Source: Pontibacter aydingkolensis
Lineage (GTDB): Bacteria > Bacteroidota > Bacteroidia > Cytophagales > Hymenobacteraceae
Assembly (NCBI RefSeq): GCF_019443125.1
Contig: NZ_JAHYXK010000002.1
Span: forward strand, 62,001 to 126,000
DNA length: 64,000 bases
Reading direction: 5' to 3'
Positions 27,101-35,762 of this stretch are shown here, piece after piece; position 1 is the stretch's first letter; the number at the start of each line of letters is the position of its first letter. The translations under genes were made by a program, and so were the position numbers. Below the pieces are notes generated by a model. The model worked only from the letters and a program-made list of their open reading frames with translations. It was not told the DNA's origin and made no database searches.

Positions 27101-28333
27101 ATGGAAAACCAGGACATTGTTAAGCAGGCAAGTGAGTTTATCTTTAAGCTTTTTAAAGAAAGGCTCTCTAAAAAGCTTGTTTATCATAATTACAAGCATA
27201 CATACGAAACCGCGGCAGAAGCAGAAAACCTTGGCAAGCTAAGCGACCTACCAGAAGATGAATTGCAGGACCTGATTCTGGCAGCCTGGTTTCATGATAC
27301 CGGCTATATAGAGACATATGCAGACCACGAAGAGGAGAGTGTTAAAATAGCAACAGCCTGGCTACAGGAGCAAGGTTATCCTGAGGAGCGTATTGAGCGG
27401 ATCTGCCGCATTATTTTATCTACAGAACATAGCCGTCAGCCAGAAGGACAGTTGGAGGAATTGCTGGTGGATGCCGATATGTCTAACATTGGCAAAGATA
27501 CATTTTTTGCCACAGCTGAGTTGCTGCGCGTGGAGTGGGAGATCTATCAGGATAAGTTCTTCTCAGACAGGGAGTGGGCACAGTTTCAGATCGATTTCCT
27601 TTTATCAACTACGTTTCACACGCACCAGGCGCAAAAAAAGTTTGCAGGACAACTAGGCCTGAACATACAGGAGCAGCGCACCCGACTTAAAAAAGAAGTA
27701 AAGAAAAAGAAGAAGAAAGAGAAGAAGCACCGTGAAACCCTGGCCCAGCCAAAGCGAGGCATCGAAACTATGTTTCGCAACACTTACCGCACACACCTTA
27801 ACCTAAGTGCCATTGCCGATAACAAAGCAAACATGATGATCAGCCTAAACGCTATTATCCTGTCTGTTATCATTACCTATTTAAGTGCCAAGACATCAGC
27901 CACCGGAAGCGAATTTGCGCAGCACCGTACGCTGCTTATACCTGTTGGCACGCTTGTGCTAACTACGCTTGGCTCGGTAATCTTTGCCATTATATCGGCG
28001 CAGCCAGAGGTTACCAGTTTTTCTTTTAAAAAGGAAAAGATGAACAGTCGCAACATCAACCTGCTGTTTTTCGGCAACTTTACCCATCTGCCTCTGGAGG
28101 ATTTTCAGCATGGTATGCACGAGATCATGCGTGACAAAAAATCGCTGTATAACAATATGATAACTGACATATATTACCTAGGGGAAGTACTGGACAGAAA
28201 GTATAAAATATTGCGCATCTCCTACACCATTTTTATGGTAGGGCTGGTGCTTACTGTTATAGCATTTGCCATTGCTGTGTTATACTATGGCCCAAACACC
28301 ATACCGGGTACTGAAGGCGGCCTTGTGCAATAA
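27101..28333 (+). CDS. HD phosphohydrolase fused to a Pycsar-effector-type membrane domain
   Basis: 410 aa. N-terminal HD domain with metal ligands His33, His65-Asp66 ('WFHDTGY') and Asp124 ('VDADMSNIG'). A long Lys-rich helix (about 195-215) leads to a PycTM-like domain: 'TYRTHLNLSAIADNKANMM' followed by helices near 245-263, 277-299 and 370-393. PycTM domains are membrane effectors of Pycsar nucleotide-signalling defence. No cyclase gene is adjacent, so this is an orphan form that may degrade its own activating nucleotide. That role is inferred. Confidence 0.85.
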   Translation: MENQDIVKQASEFIFKLFKERLSKKLVYHNYKHTYETAAEAENLGKLSDLPEDELQDLILAAWFHDTGYIETYADHEEESVKIATAWLQEQGYPEERIERICRIILSTEHSRQPEGQLEELLVDADMSNIGKDTFFATAELLRVEWEIYQDKFFSDREWAQFQIDFLLSTTFHTHQAQKKFAGQLGLNIQEQRTRLKKEVKKKKKKEKKHRETLAQPKRGIETMFRNTYRTHLNLSAIADNKANMMISLNAIILSVIITYLSAKTSATGSEFAQHRTLLIPVGTLVLTTLGSVIFAIISAQPEVTSFSFKKEKMNSRNINLLFFGNFTHLPLEDFQHGMHEIMRDKKSLYNNMITDIYYLGEVLDRKYKILRISYTIFMVGLVLTVIAFAIAVLYYGPNTIPGTEGGLVQ

Positions 28334-28343
28334 CCGGGAATAC

Positions 28344-28374
28344 TTTGTACAATAGTTTAATTGCCTTAAATTTG
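28344..28374 (+). promoter_or_regulatory. Promoter of tRNA-Arg
   Basis: -33 box TTTG (28344-28347), exact 19-bp spacer, -7 box TAAATTTG (28367-28374): a perfect Bacteroidetes primary-sigma promoter, 21 bp before the tRNA. Confidence 0.85.
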
Positions 28375-28395
28375 CTTTTGCAGCAAAATACAAAT

Positions 28396-28467
28396 GGCCC
28401 TGTAGTTCAATGGATAGAATAGAAGTTTCCTAAACTTTAGATCCAGGTTCGATTCCTGGCAGGGCCA
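28396..28467 (+). tRNA. tRNA-Arg (anticodon CCT)
   Basis: Acceptor stem GGCCCTG/CAGGGCC, D-arm with AATGGA, anticodon loop TTCCTAA (CCT), T-arm CCAGGTTCGATTCCTGG, discriminator A. 72 nt; CCA not encoded. Confidence 0.95.
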
Positions 28468-28563
28468 CGAAGCTATTAACAACGATAATCACTTATTTGG
28501 TATTTTGATAAGAGTCAAACTTTATGTAACTTATCCATATACTTCTTGTATACCTACTCAAGC

Positions 28564-28917
28564 ATGAGGATACTTTTACTATCAGGAATAATTATCGTTT
28601 TACTTGCTACAGCATGCCGCGAAAATAACCGCGAAGCCATTGAGCAGGATTCTTCAGAGGCTACCATGGCCAGCGAAACAGGAAAAGAAACCCCACTTCC
28701 ATCTGATGTACTTTTTGCCACTAAGCCGCTTATCGGGGGAGAGTTGTATTCCAAGCCAGATTTCCAGAGTACTCCTGTTGCCAGCTTTGACACATCGCAA
28801 AGCATACACATACTAGACTCCACGCATGCTATTTTTGTACATGCCAGAATCAGAAAAGACACCTCGATCCTGACAGGCTACATTCCTAAAACTATACTTC
28901 CGGAGAAAAAACAATAG
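28564..28917 (+). CDS. Small lipoprotein, possibly SH3-like
   Basis: 117 aa from the ATG at 28564, which gives an immediate lipoprotein signal (lipobox 'LLATAC', Cys18); an in-frame ATG six codons earlier (28546) adds nothing. After a Glu/Ser-rich tether (19-50), short strands ('GGELYSKPDF', 'SIHILDSTHAIFVHARI', 'LTGYIPKTIL') resemble a bacterial SH3 fold. No catalytic residues. Function unknown. Confidence 0.68.
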   Translation: MRILLLSGIIIVLLATACRENNREAIEQDSSEATMASETGKETPLPSDVLFATKPLIGGELYSKPDFQSTPVASFDTSQSIHILDSTHAIFVHARIRKDTSILTGYIPKTILPEKKQ

Positions 28918-29071
28918 TCTGGACTTTACCCGCTCCGCAAAGTATTAATAACCTCGCTATGTGTTATACTTTTCAAGGGCTCAGGATCAAGTCCATCTGA
29001 GATTGTTCACGACACTCCTACCTGCAAAAGCGCCTTCTCTGGCATCATGAATATAATTACAGAGCAGGGCA

Positions 29072-30097
29072 TTAATACACAACTGTCTCTTTAAGCAAAG
29101 TAGTATCGTTTTCACCCTTTATCAGCATTTCAACCTTTACCTGGTTGTGGCTCCAGTTGAAGTTAAGTATACCAAAGTTCAGTTGCTTTATCAGTTCGCC
29201 TACCCGGTATTTGTTAGGCTCCCGGGCTGCTCCGCTATACACATGCGTCAGGCCGCTGCTGGTTACTTCGTAAAGCGGGTAGCGCATGCCCGCCAGGTTT
29301 GTTTTTGAAATCTCGGCAATGTGGCGGTCTCCGCTCAAAAGTATAACACCATTGGCACCAGAGGCAGCTATAAGGTCCAGAAGGCGTTTACGGGCAGCAG
29401 GGAAGTTGGCCCATTTCTCAAACACCTGTTCTTCGGGCAGTACCTGAATACCATTGCCTATAATGTTTACCTTAGCTTTGCTGTTGCGCAGTTCCTGTTC
29501 CAGCCAGCGCCATTGCTCCTCACCTAGTATATCGCCGGTTCGGTTTACCTGGTACACCCTGTTAATGCGTGCCAGCGAGTCGCGGTGGTAGCGGCTATCG
29601 AGCAGGATAACTTTTACCTGGCTATTACTTGGCCCATAAGTATGCGAACTGTACACACCCTCCTGCTGGCGGCGTGGGCTGTTGGCCGGCTCACCTATAA
29701 AATCCCAGAACAGCTGGGAACTTTGCTCCTTCATTTCATACTCTTTGCCGCCGTCGTTCAGGCCATAATCATGGTCGTCCCAAACACCAATTATTTCCGA
29801 GGTAGCCATTAGCTGCCGGTATCCTGGTTCAGCTTTCACCATCTCGTACTTCTGCTGCAGCACGTTCATGTCGTAGGAGTCGCCGTAAATATTATCGCCA
29901 AGCCATACCCACACTTGTGGTTCATTTTTTAAGATAGGCTCCCAGAGCGGCTGAGGCAGGTCTTCGCGGTTACAGGACCCAAAAGCCAGGGTGGTAAGCG
30001 GCGTTTCGGGTTGCGTGGTGGCAGCCGGTTTCTGGCAGCCGGTAAGTATAAGCAGGGCAAATACGAGTAACCTAACGGCAGTATACTTATTTAGCAT
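29072..30097 (-). CDS. PhoD-like alkaline phosphatase lipoprotein
   Basis: 341 aa from the ATG at 30097, chosen because it begins a lipoprotein signal (lipobox 'LLILTGC', Cys21); an upstream extension to 30229 lacks such logic. The PhoD/metallophosphatase core is seen in 'FGSCNRED', 'WLGDNIYGDS', 'GVWDDHDYGLND', 'LLDSRYHRD' and 'LLSGDRHIAEI'. These bind Fe/Ca and cleave phosphomono- or diesters outside the inner membrane. Confidence 0.9.
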   Translation of the reverse strand: MLNKYTAVRLLVFALLILTGCQKPAATTQPETPLTTLAFGSCNREDLPQPLWEPILKNEPQVWVWLGDNIYGDSYDMNVLQQKYEMVKAEPGYRQLMATSEIIGVWDDHDYGLNDGGKEYEMKEQSSQLFWDFIGEPANSPRRQQEGVYSSHTYGPSNSQVKVILLDSRYHRDSLARINRVYQVNRTGDILGEEQWRWLEQELRNSKAKVNIIGNGIQVLPEEQVFEKWANFPAARKRLLDLIAASGANGVILLSGDRHIAEISKTNLAGMRYPLYEVTSSGLTHVYSGAAREPNKYRVGELIKQLNFGILNFNWSHNQVKVEMLIKGENDTTLLKETVVY

Positions 30098-30187
30098 AAT
30101 GACAGAGCAGTTGATATTATCTTTTACAAATATAAGAAAAACAAGTCCTGGATATACCTCTATTTGTTTCTTAACTGGAGTTAAATA

Positions 30188-30225
30188 AAAAAAGCGGCGA
30201 CCCTTTTGAAGAGCCGCCGCTTTTG
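30188..30225 (-). terminator. Terminator of the T9SS-tail gene
   Basis: Stem GCGGCG / CGCCGC flanked on the left by an A-tract, giving a T-tract on the minus-strand transcript ending at 30243. Confidence 0.8.
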
Positions 30226-30242
30226 TCACGAGTCTATTTCGG

Positions 30243-30617
30243 TTACTTTATCACTACCCTTCTTACAGAGCTGTAGGTGTCTGTTTCTAACTTCACATAG
30301 TAAAGTCCTTTTGCTTTTCCGGTAAGGTCAATCGTTTTGGTAAACTGGCCGTCGTCGCGCGTCAACGTTTCACGATGAATCTCGTTACCGATAACATTTA
30401 TGATGCGCAGCTCTGCCTTCTTTGCCGAAAGATTGGCTACAGATATGGTAAAAACGCCATTACTCGGGTTCGGATATATGGCTAACTCTTCATCCTGCTC
30501 CTGAACTTCAAGTGCCTTTTCGGCTTGGCGAACAGGGCCAACCACATTCGTTCTGGCCTGTGCCTGCGCTAAAAGCACTGTTGAAATTGTAAATAACGTA
30601 AGTATAAATTGCTTCAT
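30243..30617 (-). CDS. Minimal T9SS cargo: signal peptide plus C-terminal sorting domain
   Basis: 124 aa. Signal peptide cleaved near 'AQAQA' (residues 17-21), about 25 residues of Glu-rich linker, and then a complete Por secretion-tail domain ('LAIYPNPSNGVFTI', 'IINVIGNEIHRE', 'GLYYVKLET', ending 'RRVVIK'). There is no passenger domain. It may be a free CTD, a decoy or structural surface peptide. A possible -7 box TAACTTTG lies at 30640-30647 on the minus strand. Confidence 0.85.
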   Translation of the reverse strand: MKQFILTLFTISTVLLAQAQARTNVVGPVRQAEKALEVQEQDEELAIYPNPSNGVFTISVANLSAKKAELRIINVIGNEIHRETLTRDDGQFTKTIDLTGKAKGLYYVKLETDTYSSVRRVVIK

Positions 30618-30782
30618 GTATGTAAGTTGTATTCTTGCTCAAAGTTACAAAAGTCGTTCCACATTTATTAAAACGGTTTACACAATAAATTGTTCTTGTA
30701 TTATACACCTTAAAACAGGTGGATTCACTAAAATTTAACACTTAAAATTGCACTTAAACAACATCACAAAACACATAACCAA

Positions 30783-31895
30783 TTGGAGCAGGTAGTAATA
30801 ATAGGAGGTGGACTGGCAGGACTTACCAGTGCTTTGCATTTGGCACAAGGTGGCATAGCAGTAACTGTGATCGAGAAAAAGGCATACCCCTTTCACAGAG
30901 TATGCGGGGAGTACGTGTCTAACGAAGTATTGCCCTACCTGCACAGCCTCGGTGTTGCTATTGAACAACTTTCTCCGGCTCGCATCTCAAAATTTATACT
31001 TTCGTCGCCTAACGGAAAAATTTTAAAAGCTGACCTTGACCTGGGCGGTTTCGGACTGAGCCGATATACGTTCGACAATTATCTTTACCAACTGGCACAG
31101 CAGCACGGCGTAACATTTAAATTGAACACTCCTGTGCAGGATGTGTCTTTTACAGATGGCCACTTTACTCTTAAGCTGGCAGACGGCGAAAGTATAAACG
31201 CAGAGGTGGTGCTAGGGGCATACGGCAAACGCACCAACCTGGACAGGCAACTCTCCCGCAGTTTTTTTAAGGCTCGGTCTCCCTACATCGGAGTTAAGTA
31301 TCACCTGCGTTATCATCAACCACAAGACCAGATCGCATTGCACAATTTCAAGGATGGGTATGCAGGCATCTCGGCCATAGAGGATAACCGTTACTGCTTT
31401 TGCTACCTTACCACCAGGCACAACCTGCAGCAGCACGGCACTATACCAGCTATGGAGCAGGCCATACTTTACCTTAATCCTCACCTGCAGCACATTTTTG
31501 CAGAGGCTGAGTTTCTATACTCAAAGCCAGAGGTTATCAACGAAATATCTTTTGCCACCAAAACCTGCGTGGAAGAGCACATGCTAATGTGCGGAGACGC
31601 AGCCGGTATGATAACCCCACTCTGCGGGAACGGAATGGCGATGGCGATACACGCAGGTAGAATAGCAGCAGAAGAAGTAGTGCATTATTTCAGAAATGGC
31701 CAAAACAGGCAGCAATTGGAGGAGCGGTATACTTATGCCTGGAAAAAGCAGTTCCAAAGCCGCCTGCAGCTTGGCCGCACCGTACAGCGTTTATTTGGCA
31801 GCCCGGTACTCTCAGAAATAACGGTTGGTGTGCTAAGGCGGGCACCTGCTGTTGTAAACCTTATTATGCGCCAAACTCATGGCAAGCCTTTTTAA
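30783..31895 (+). CDS. FAD-dependent oxidoreductase of the geranylgeranyl-reductase type
   Basis: 370 aa from a TTG start; no in-frame ATG exists upstream. Rossmann dinucleotide motif 'VVIIGGGLAGLTSALHLA' begins at residue 4, then 'RVCGEYVS' (typical of this family), and the second FAD motif 'MLMCGDAAGMITPLCGNGM'. The downstream type III PKS and methyltransferase suggest it hydroxylates or oxidises their phenolic product, as in SrsC of the Streptomyces srs cluster. The assignment of substrate is inference. Confidence 0.87.
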   Translation: MEQVVIIGGGLAGLTSALHLAQGGIAVTVIEKKAYPFHRVCGEYVSNEVLPYLHSLGVAIEQLSPARISKFILSSPNGKILKADLDLGGFGLSRYTFDNYLYQLAQQHGVTFKLNTPVQDVSFTDGHFTLKLADGESINAEVVLGAYGKRTNLDRQLSRSFFKARSPYIGVKYHLRYHQPQDQIALHNFKDGYAGISAIEDNRYCFCYLTTRHNLQQHGTIPAMEQAILYLNPHLQHIFAEAEFLYSKPEVINEISFATKTCVEEHMLMCGDAAGMITPLCGNGMAMAIHAGRIAAEEVVHYFRNGQNRQQLEERYTYAWKKQFQSRLQLGRTVQRLFGSPVLSEITVGVLRRAPAVVNLIMRQTHGKPF

Positions 31896-32100
31896 ACAGA
31901 TACATCTATTATAGGTTGGGCTGCGTACTTATGTGCATGCTTCGCTTTTTGTGCTTAACAGGCGCATAAGCTGCATCAACTCTTCCGGACCTTTACCTGA
32001 ATCAAACATTAAGACTACAGCCCGGTTGATGATGGTAAGCCTCACAATATGAAGTTTATACTCTATCCCGGGAGACGAAACGCGACAAACAAGACATAAC

Positions 32101-33219
32101 ATGAAGAGCTACATTTGCGCTATAGGCACTGCTAACCCACCCCACAAAATACCTCAGATGCAGGTGGCAGACTTTATGGCCGAGGCATTGCAGTTCGACG
32201 AGCAGGAAACACGAAAGCTAAAGGCGCTTTACCGGGTATCCGGCATTGGCCAGCGCTACAGCGTACTGGAGGATTATACGCGTCAGAACGGAGAGTTTAC
32301 CTTTTACCCAAACACTCCTACCCTGGAGCCCTTCCCGACGGTGCAGCAGCGCATGGAGTTATACCGCAACCATGCCGTAAACCTGTCGGAAGACGCTGTG
32401 CGCCGTTGTCTGGAACAGTCCCCAGTAACCTTGCCAGAATTAACCCACCTGATTACGGTCAGTTGCACTGGAATGTATGCCCCAGGCCTGGATATTGAGC
32501 TGGTAGAACGGCTGCAGCTGTCGTCGTGTGTGCAGCGCACTGCCGTTAACTTTATGGGCTGCTATGCTGCTTTTAACGCCATTAAACTAGCCGACTCTAT
32601 TTGCAGAGCTAACCCTGAGGCAAAAGTGATGCTGGTATGCACTGAGATCTGCACCATTCATTTTCAAAAGCACGCCCAACAGGACCACCTCGTATCAAAT
32701 GCCTTGTTTGGCGACGGAGCCGCTGCCGTGCTGATGCAGGGTTTACCTTGCCAGGAAGTATGCCTGGAGCTGCAGTCTTTCCACTGCGACCTGGCACCGG
32801 CTGGCAAGCGTGACATGGCCTGGCACATAGGCGACACCGGGTTTGAGATGACACTTTCTTCCTATGTGCCGGACCTTATCAAGAAAGGCATAAAAGAACT
32901 AACTGAACGGCTGCTGCAAGGGCTGAAAACAACTACAAAGGAAATAAGCCTTTTTGCCATACACCCCGGTGGCAGGCGCATTTTAGAAGTAATAGAGCAG
33001 GAACTGGGCATGACGCGCAACGATAACCGCTTTGCGTACCAGGTGCTGCGCGACTTTGGTAACATGTCGTCGGCTACGGTGCTGTTTGTGCTTAAAGCGC
33101 TTATGGATAGCCTTACCCCAAAAGAGCAGGATGAGCCTATACTTAGCTTTGCCTTCGGCCCCGGCCTTACCCTGGAATCTATGTTGCTAAAGGTGCATTA
33201 TGCTAAAGTACAGGTCTAA
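32101..33219 (+). CDS. Type III polyketide synthase
   Basis: 372 aa thiolase-fold enzyme. The catalytic triad is Cys154 ('AVNFMGCYAAFNAI'), His288 ('LFAIHPGGRRI') and Asn321 ('FGNMSSATV'). 'GDGAAAVLMQG' and the C-terminal 'FAFGPGLTLE' are diagnostic. It condenses malonyl-CoA units on a fatty-acyl or other starter to alkylresorcinol/pyrone-like products. The methyltransferase start overlaps its 3' end by 20 bp, so the two are translationally coupled. Confidence 0.95.
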   Translation: MKSYICAIGTANPPHKIPQMQVADFMAEALQFDEQETRKLKALYRVSGIGQRYSVLEDYTRQNGEFTFYPNTPTLEPFPTVQQRMELYRNHAVNLSEDAVRRCLEQSPVTLPELTHLITVSCTGMYAPGLDIELVERLQLSSCVQRTAVNFMGCYAAFNAIKLADSICRANPEAKVMLVCTEICTIHFQKHAQQDHLVSNALFGDGAAAVLMQGLPCQEVCLELQSFHCDLAPAGKRDMAWHIGDTGFEMTLSSYVPDLIKKGIKELTERLLQGLKTTTKEISLFAIHPGGRRILEVIEQELGMTRNDNRFAYQVLRDFGNMSSATVLFVLKALMDSLTPKEQDEPILSFAFGPGLTLESMLLKVHYAKVQV

Positions 33220-33898
33220 CGAACCCGAACTGATGGACGACCTGACCTTGTCGGGGGAAGAGCTTCGTAAAAACCTGGCGGAGTTGGAGGTTATCAACAA
33301 TTGGCTGGGCGGGCACAAAGTGGTGCTGGACGCGTTGGAGAAACCAGACCTGGCCGGTTACCAAACTATACGCATAGCCGACATAGGTTGCGGCGGCGGA
33401 GACACACTTAAAAGTATAGCAAAGTGGGCCCGCCGCAAACAAATAACCGTTGAACTGGAAGGTATTGACGCAAACGACTTCATGGTGAAGTATGCCCGTA
33501 CTTGCTGCGCCGATTACCCGGAAATAAGTATAACCCAGTACGATGTTTTCTCCGAAGCTTTTTCAGAAAAGAAGTACGACATTGTAGTCTGCAGCCTGTT
33601 TTGCCACCATTTTACCAATACACAGCTTATAGAGATGTTCCGCCAGCTTCACAGCCAGGCCCAGCACAAAGTTATCATCAACGACCTGCACCGCCACTGG
33701 CTGGCATACTATTCTATCAAATACATAACTGCAGTATTCTCAGGCTCCAGGCTTGTTAAAAACGATGCCCCGCTTTCGGTGTGGCGTGCTTTTAAACGCG
33801 AAGAACTGGAGCAGCTGGTACAGCAGGCTGGTATTACAGCGTATACTTTAAAGTGGATGTGGGCCTTTAGATGGCAGTTGGTATTGGAGAAGAGTTAG
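33200..33898 (+). CDS. SAM-dependent methyltransferase of the PKS cluster
   Basis: 232 aa class I methyltransferase. Motif I 'IRIADIGCGGGDT' about residues 54-66, acidic 'LEGIDAND', and 'YDIVVCSLFCHHF'. The ATG at 33200 overlaps the PKS gene by 20 bp; an internal ATG at 33233 is an alternative. Probably methylates the polyketide product (O- or C-methylation), matching SrsB-like partners. Confidence 0.9.
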   Translation: MLKYRSNEPELMDDLTLSGEELRKNLAELEVINNWLGGHKVVLDALEKPDLAGYQTIRIADIGCGGGDTLKSIAKWARRKQITVELEGIDANDFMVKYARTCCADYPEISITQYDVFSEAFSEKKYDIVVCSLFCHHFTNTQLIEMFRQLHSQAQHKVIINDLHRHWLAYYSIKYITAVFSGSRLVKNDAPLSVWRAFKREELEQLVQQAGITAYTLKWMWAFRWQLVLEKS

Positions 33899-33991
33899 CC
33901 TGGCAATTTATACTTTTAAAAAAAAGTGCTGCGCGTTCTCCTTAACACATCTTACACTAACTTAACAGCCATATTTATGGTATAGTAGTGT

Positions 33992-34198
33992 ATGAAAAAA
34001 GACAACATCCGGTTCCGGCTCCTGTTTATACTTTCAATCGTTATATCAGCCATTGCCATATCCTTTTTCCTGAAGGCGCTTAAGATAGTGCTGTACATTA
34101 TACTTGTACTGGCCTTTGCACCTATTGTATACATTATCCTGCGCAGCATTATACCCGGCCGCAAAAACGAAGACGATAAACTCAAAACGAGGGAGTAG
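33992..34198 (+). CDS. Small two-helix membrane protein
   Basis: 68 aa: Lys/Arg-rich start, two hydrophobic helices (about 9-27 and 31-52) and a charged tail 'RKNEDDKLKTRE'. Length, positive-inside charge and hydrophobic pattern argue for a real protein rather than the longer leftward frame on the opposite strand. Function unknown. Confidence 0.65.
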   Translation: MKKDNIRFRLLFILSIVISAIAISFFLKALKIVLYIILVLAFAPIVYIILRSIIPGRKNEDDKLKTRE

Positions 34199-34270
34199 TT
34201 AATTGTTGATTGTTGGGTTGTTAAATTATTGACTTGTTGATGACTTATACTTTTCTGCTTCGTGGCTGGT

Positions 34271-34346
34271 AAGACGCAAGGTATTGCGTCTCTACGTTCC
34301 AGAATAACGAACAACCAATAACAAATAACGATATTGCGTCTCTACG
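34271..34346. repeat. GACGCAA...TTGCGTC repeat, copy 2 with a partial third
   Basis: AAGACGCAAGGTATTGCGTC hairpin then TCTACG at 34271-34296, and again ATATTGCGTCTCTACG at 34331-34346, joined by AATAACGA/ACAACCAATAAC words. The whole spacer 34199-34386 is low-complexity repeat (also repeated CTAACTC words) and has no gene. Confidence 0.7.
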
Positions 34347-34386
34347 TTTTTAACTTTCTAACTCCCAAACTCTTTAACTCTCTAAC

Positions 34387-35289
34387 TCAAAAATACACTT
34401 GCTGGGCCAGCCTAAAAGTGTTAGCATGGGCCTCAACGATGTGGGCAATTTGTTTAGAGTAGCCACCACCCATACTTATGGCTACGGGTAGGTTGTTGCG
34501 GTGGCAGAGCTCCAGCACGGTACGGTCGCGTTCTTTGCAGCCGGCTATGCTCATACCCAGCTTGCCAAGCTTATCTGTTTCCAGCACATCCACCCCCGAC
34601 TGAAAAAACACAAACTCCGGCTCGTGCTGGTCAAGCAGCCGCGGCAGGTGGTGCTTCAGCAGGCCTAAGTATTTTTTGTCGTCGGTGCCTTCTGCCAGCG
34701 GTATGTCCAGGTCGGATTTTTCTTTATGAAACGGGTAGTTATGGCAACTATGCATGCTGAAGGTAAACACCCGTGGCTCGTTTGCGAATATCTGCGCTGT
34801 GCCATTACCCTGGTGCACATCCAAATCCACGACAAGTATGCGGTTAATGCTTTTATACTTTAGCAGATAGTTGGCCGCGATAGCGATATCGTTTAGGAGG
34901 CAAAAGCCTTCTCCTCTATCAGTAAAAGCGTGGTGCGTACCACCGGCAATATTCATCCCAACACCATACTGCAGCGCAAAAAGTGAGGCCTGTAAAGTAC
35001 CGTTCATGATCACTATCTCACGGTTTACCAGTTCCTCAGACAAAGGAAAGCCTGTTTTGCGAATTTCTGAGGGAGTTAACGCCAGGCTTTTCAAGCGGTG
35101 CCAATAGCCGGCATCGTGGGTATCAAGTATAAATTGCTCGGCCAGCGGTTGCGGCTCAAACAGGTTGTCCTGGGTGATGGTGCCTTCATAAAGCAGTTGC
35201 TCGGGCAGTAGGTCATACTTTGCCATCGGGAAGCGATGACCCTCCGGCAGGCTGTGCGCGAATATCTCTGACCAGGCAATTTTTAGCAT
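34387..35289 (-). CDS. Histone deacetylase family protein
   Basis: 300 aa from the ATG at 35289; upstream codons to 35361 look non-native and the start abuts a TACCTTTG -7 box (35294-35301). Arginase/deacetylase fold with the His pair His119-His120 ('GGTHHAF'), Zn ligands Asp157 and His159 ('VVDLDVHQGNGTA') and Asp234 ('QSGVDVL'), plus 'SMGGGYS'. It resembles HDAC11/AcuC-type enzymes that deacylate acetyl-lysine or acetyl-polyamines. The bacterial substrate is unknown. Confidence 0.92.
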   Translation of the reverse strand: MLKIAWSEIFAHSLPEGHRFPMAKYDLLPEQLLYEGTITQDNLFEPQPLAEQFILDTHDAGYWHRLKSLALTPSEIRKTGFPLSEELVNREIVIMNGTLQASLFALQYGVGMNIAGGTHHAFTDRGEGFCLLNDIAIAANYLLKYKSINRILVVDLDVHQGNGTAQIFANEPRVFTFSMHSCHNYPFHKEKSDLDIPLAEGTDDKKYLGLLKHHLPRLLDQHEPEFVFFQSGVDVLETDKLGKLGMSIAGCKERDRTVLELCHRNNLPVAISMGGGYSKQIAHIVEAHANTFRLAQQVYF

Positions 35290-35392
35290 ATCGCAAAGGT
35301 AACAATTATAAGGCAGCGCAGGTTTGCACGCCACCTTAGGCACAACTATAGAACAGTGCAAAAACTAAATCTGTTAGCAGCAGAAAAACACA

Positions 35393-35493
35393 AAGTGGAT
35401 AACCTGTAGCAGTATTCATAATTAAGAAGTTGTTCACTACTTTATATGTGGATAAATGTGGATAACTATGTTTATTACCTTAAGTTATCCACC
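35393..35493. other. Cluster of DnaA boxes, candidate replication origin
   Basis: Within a 473-bp gene-free region (35290-35762) are two perfect DnaA boxes TGTGGATAA (35447-35455 and 35457-35465, one base apart), flanked by one-mismatch boxes AGTGGATAA (35394-35402) and TTATCCACC (35485-35493). AT-rich sequence follows (35515-35550), as expected of an unwinding element, and the palindrome AAAGTATACTTT sits at 35558-35569. No dnaA gene is near; in Bacteroidota oriC need not adjoin dnaA. GC-skew evidence cannot be judged here. Confidence 0.5.
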
Positions 35494-35762
35494 AACAAGT
35501 GTTAACGCAGTGTAACTAAATCCAATTTTTCTTTACAATTTCATATTATCAACCAGAAAAGTATACTTTGAGGCAACTTAATTGCTAAAAATTTTATCCG
35601 GACTAGCTGCCATCGTTTTCCATTTTGCAGGCCCCTATATACTAGCACTGCTCTACCTCTATCTCCCAAAGCATAGTATTCAGGCAAACTGCAACTTTAT
35701 AGTCAACCATCAGAGTATATGATATATAAGCAAGATTACAAACCAGTATAATCACCTATACT

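Noticed and set aside
33952..34314. 120-codon leftward frame opposite the small membrane protein
   Set aside because: Composition is random-looking, while the rightward frame has membrane helices and a normal charge pattern.
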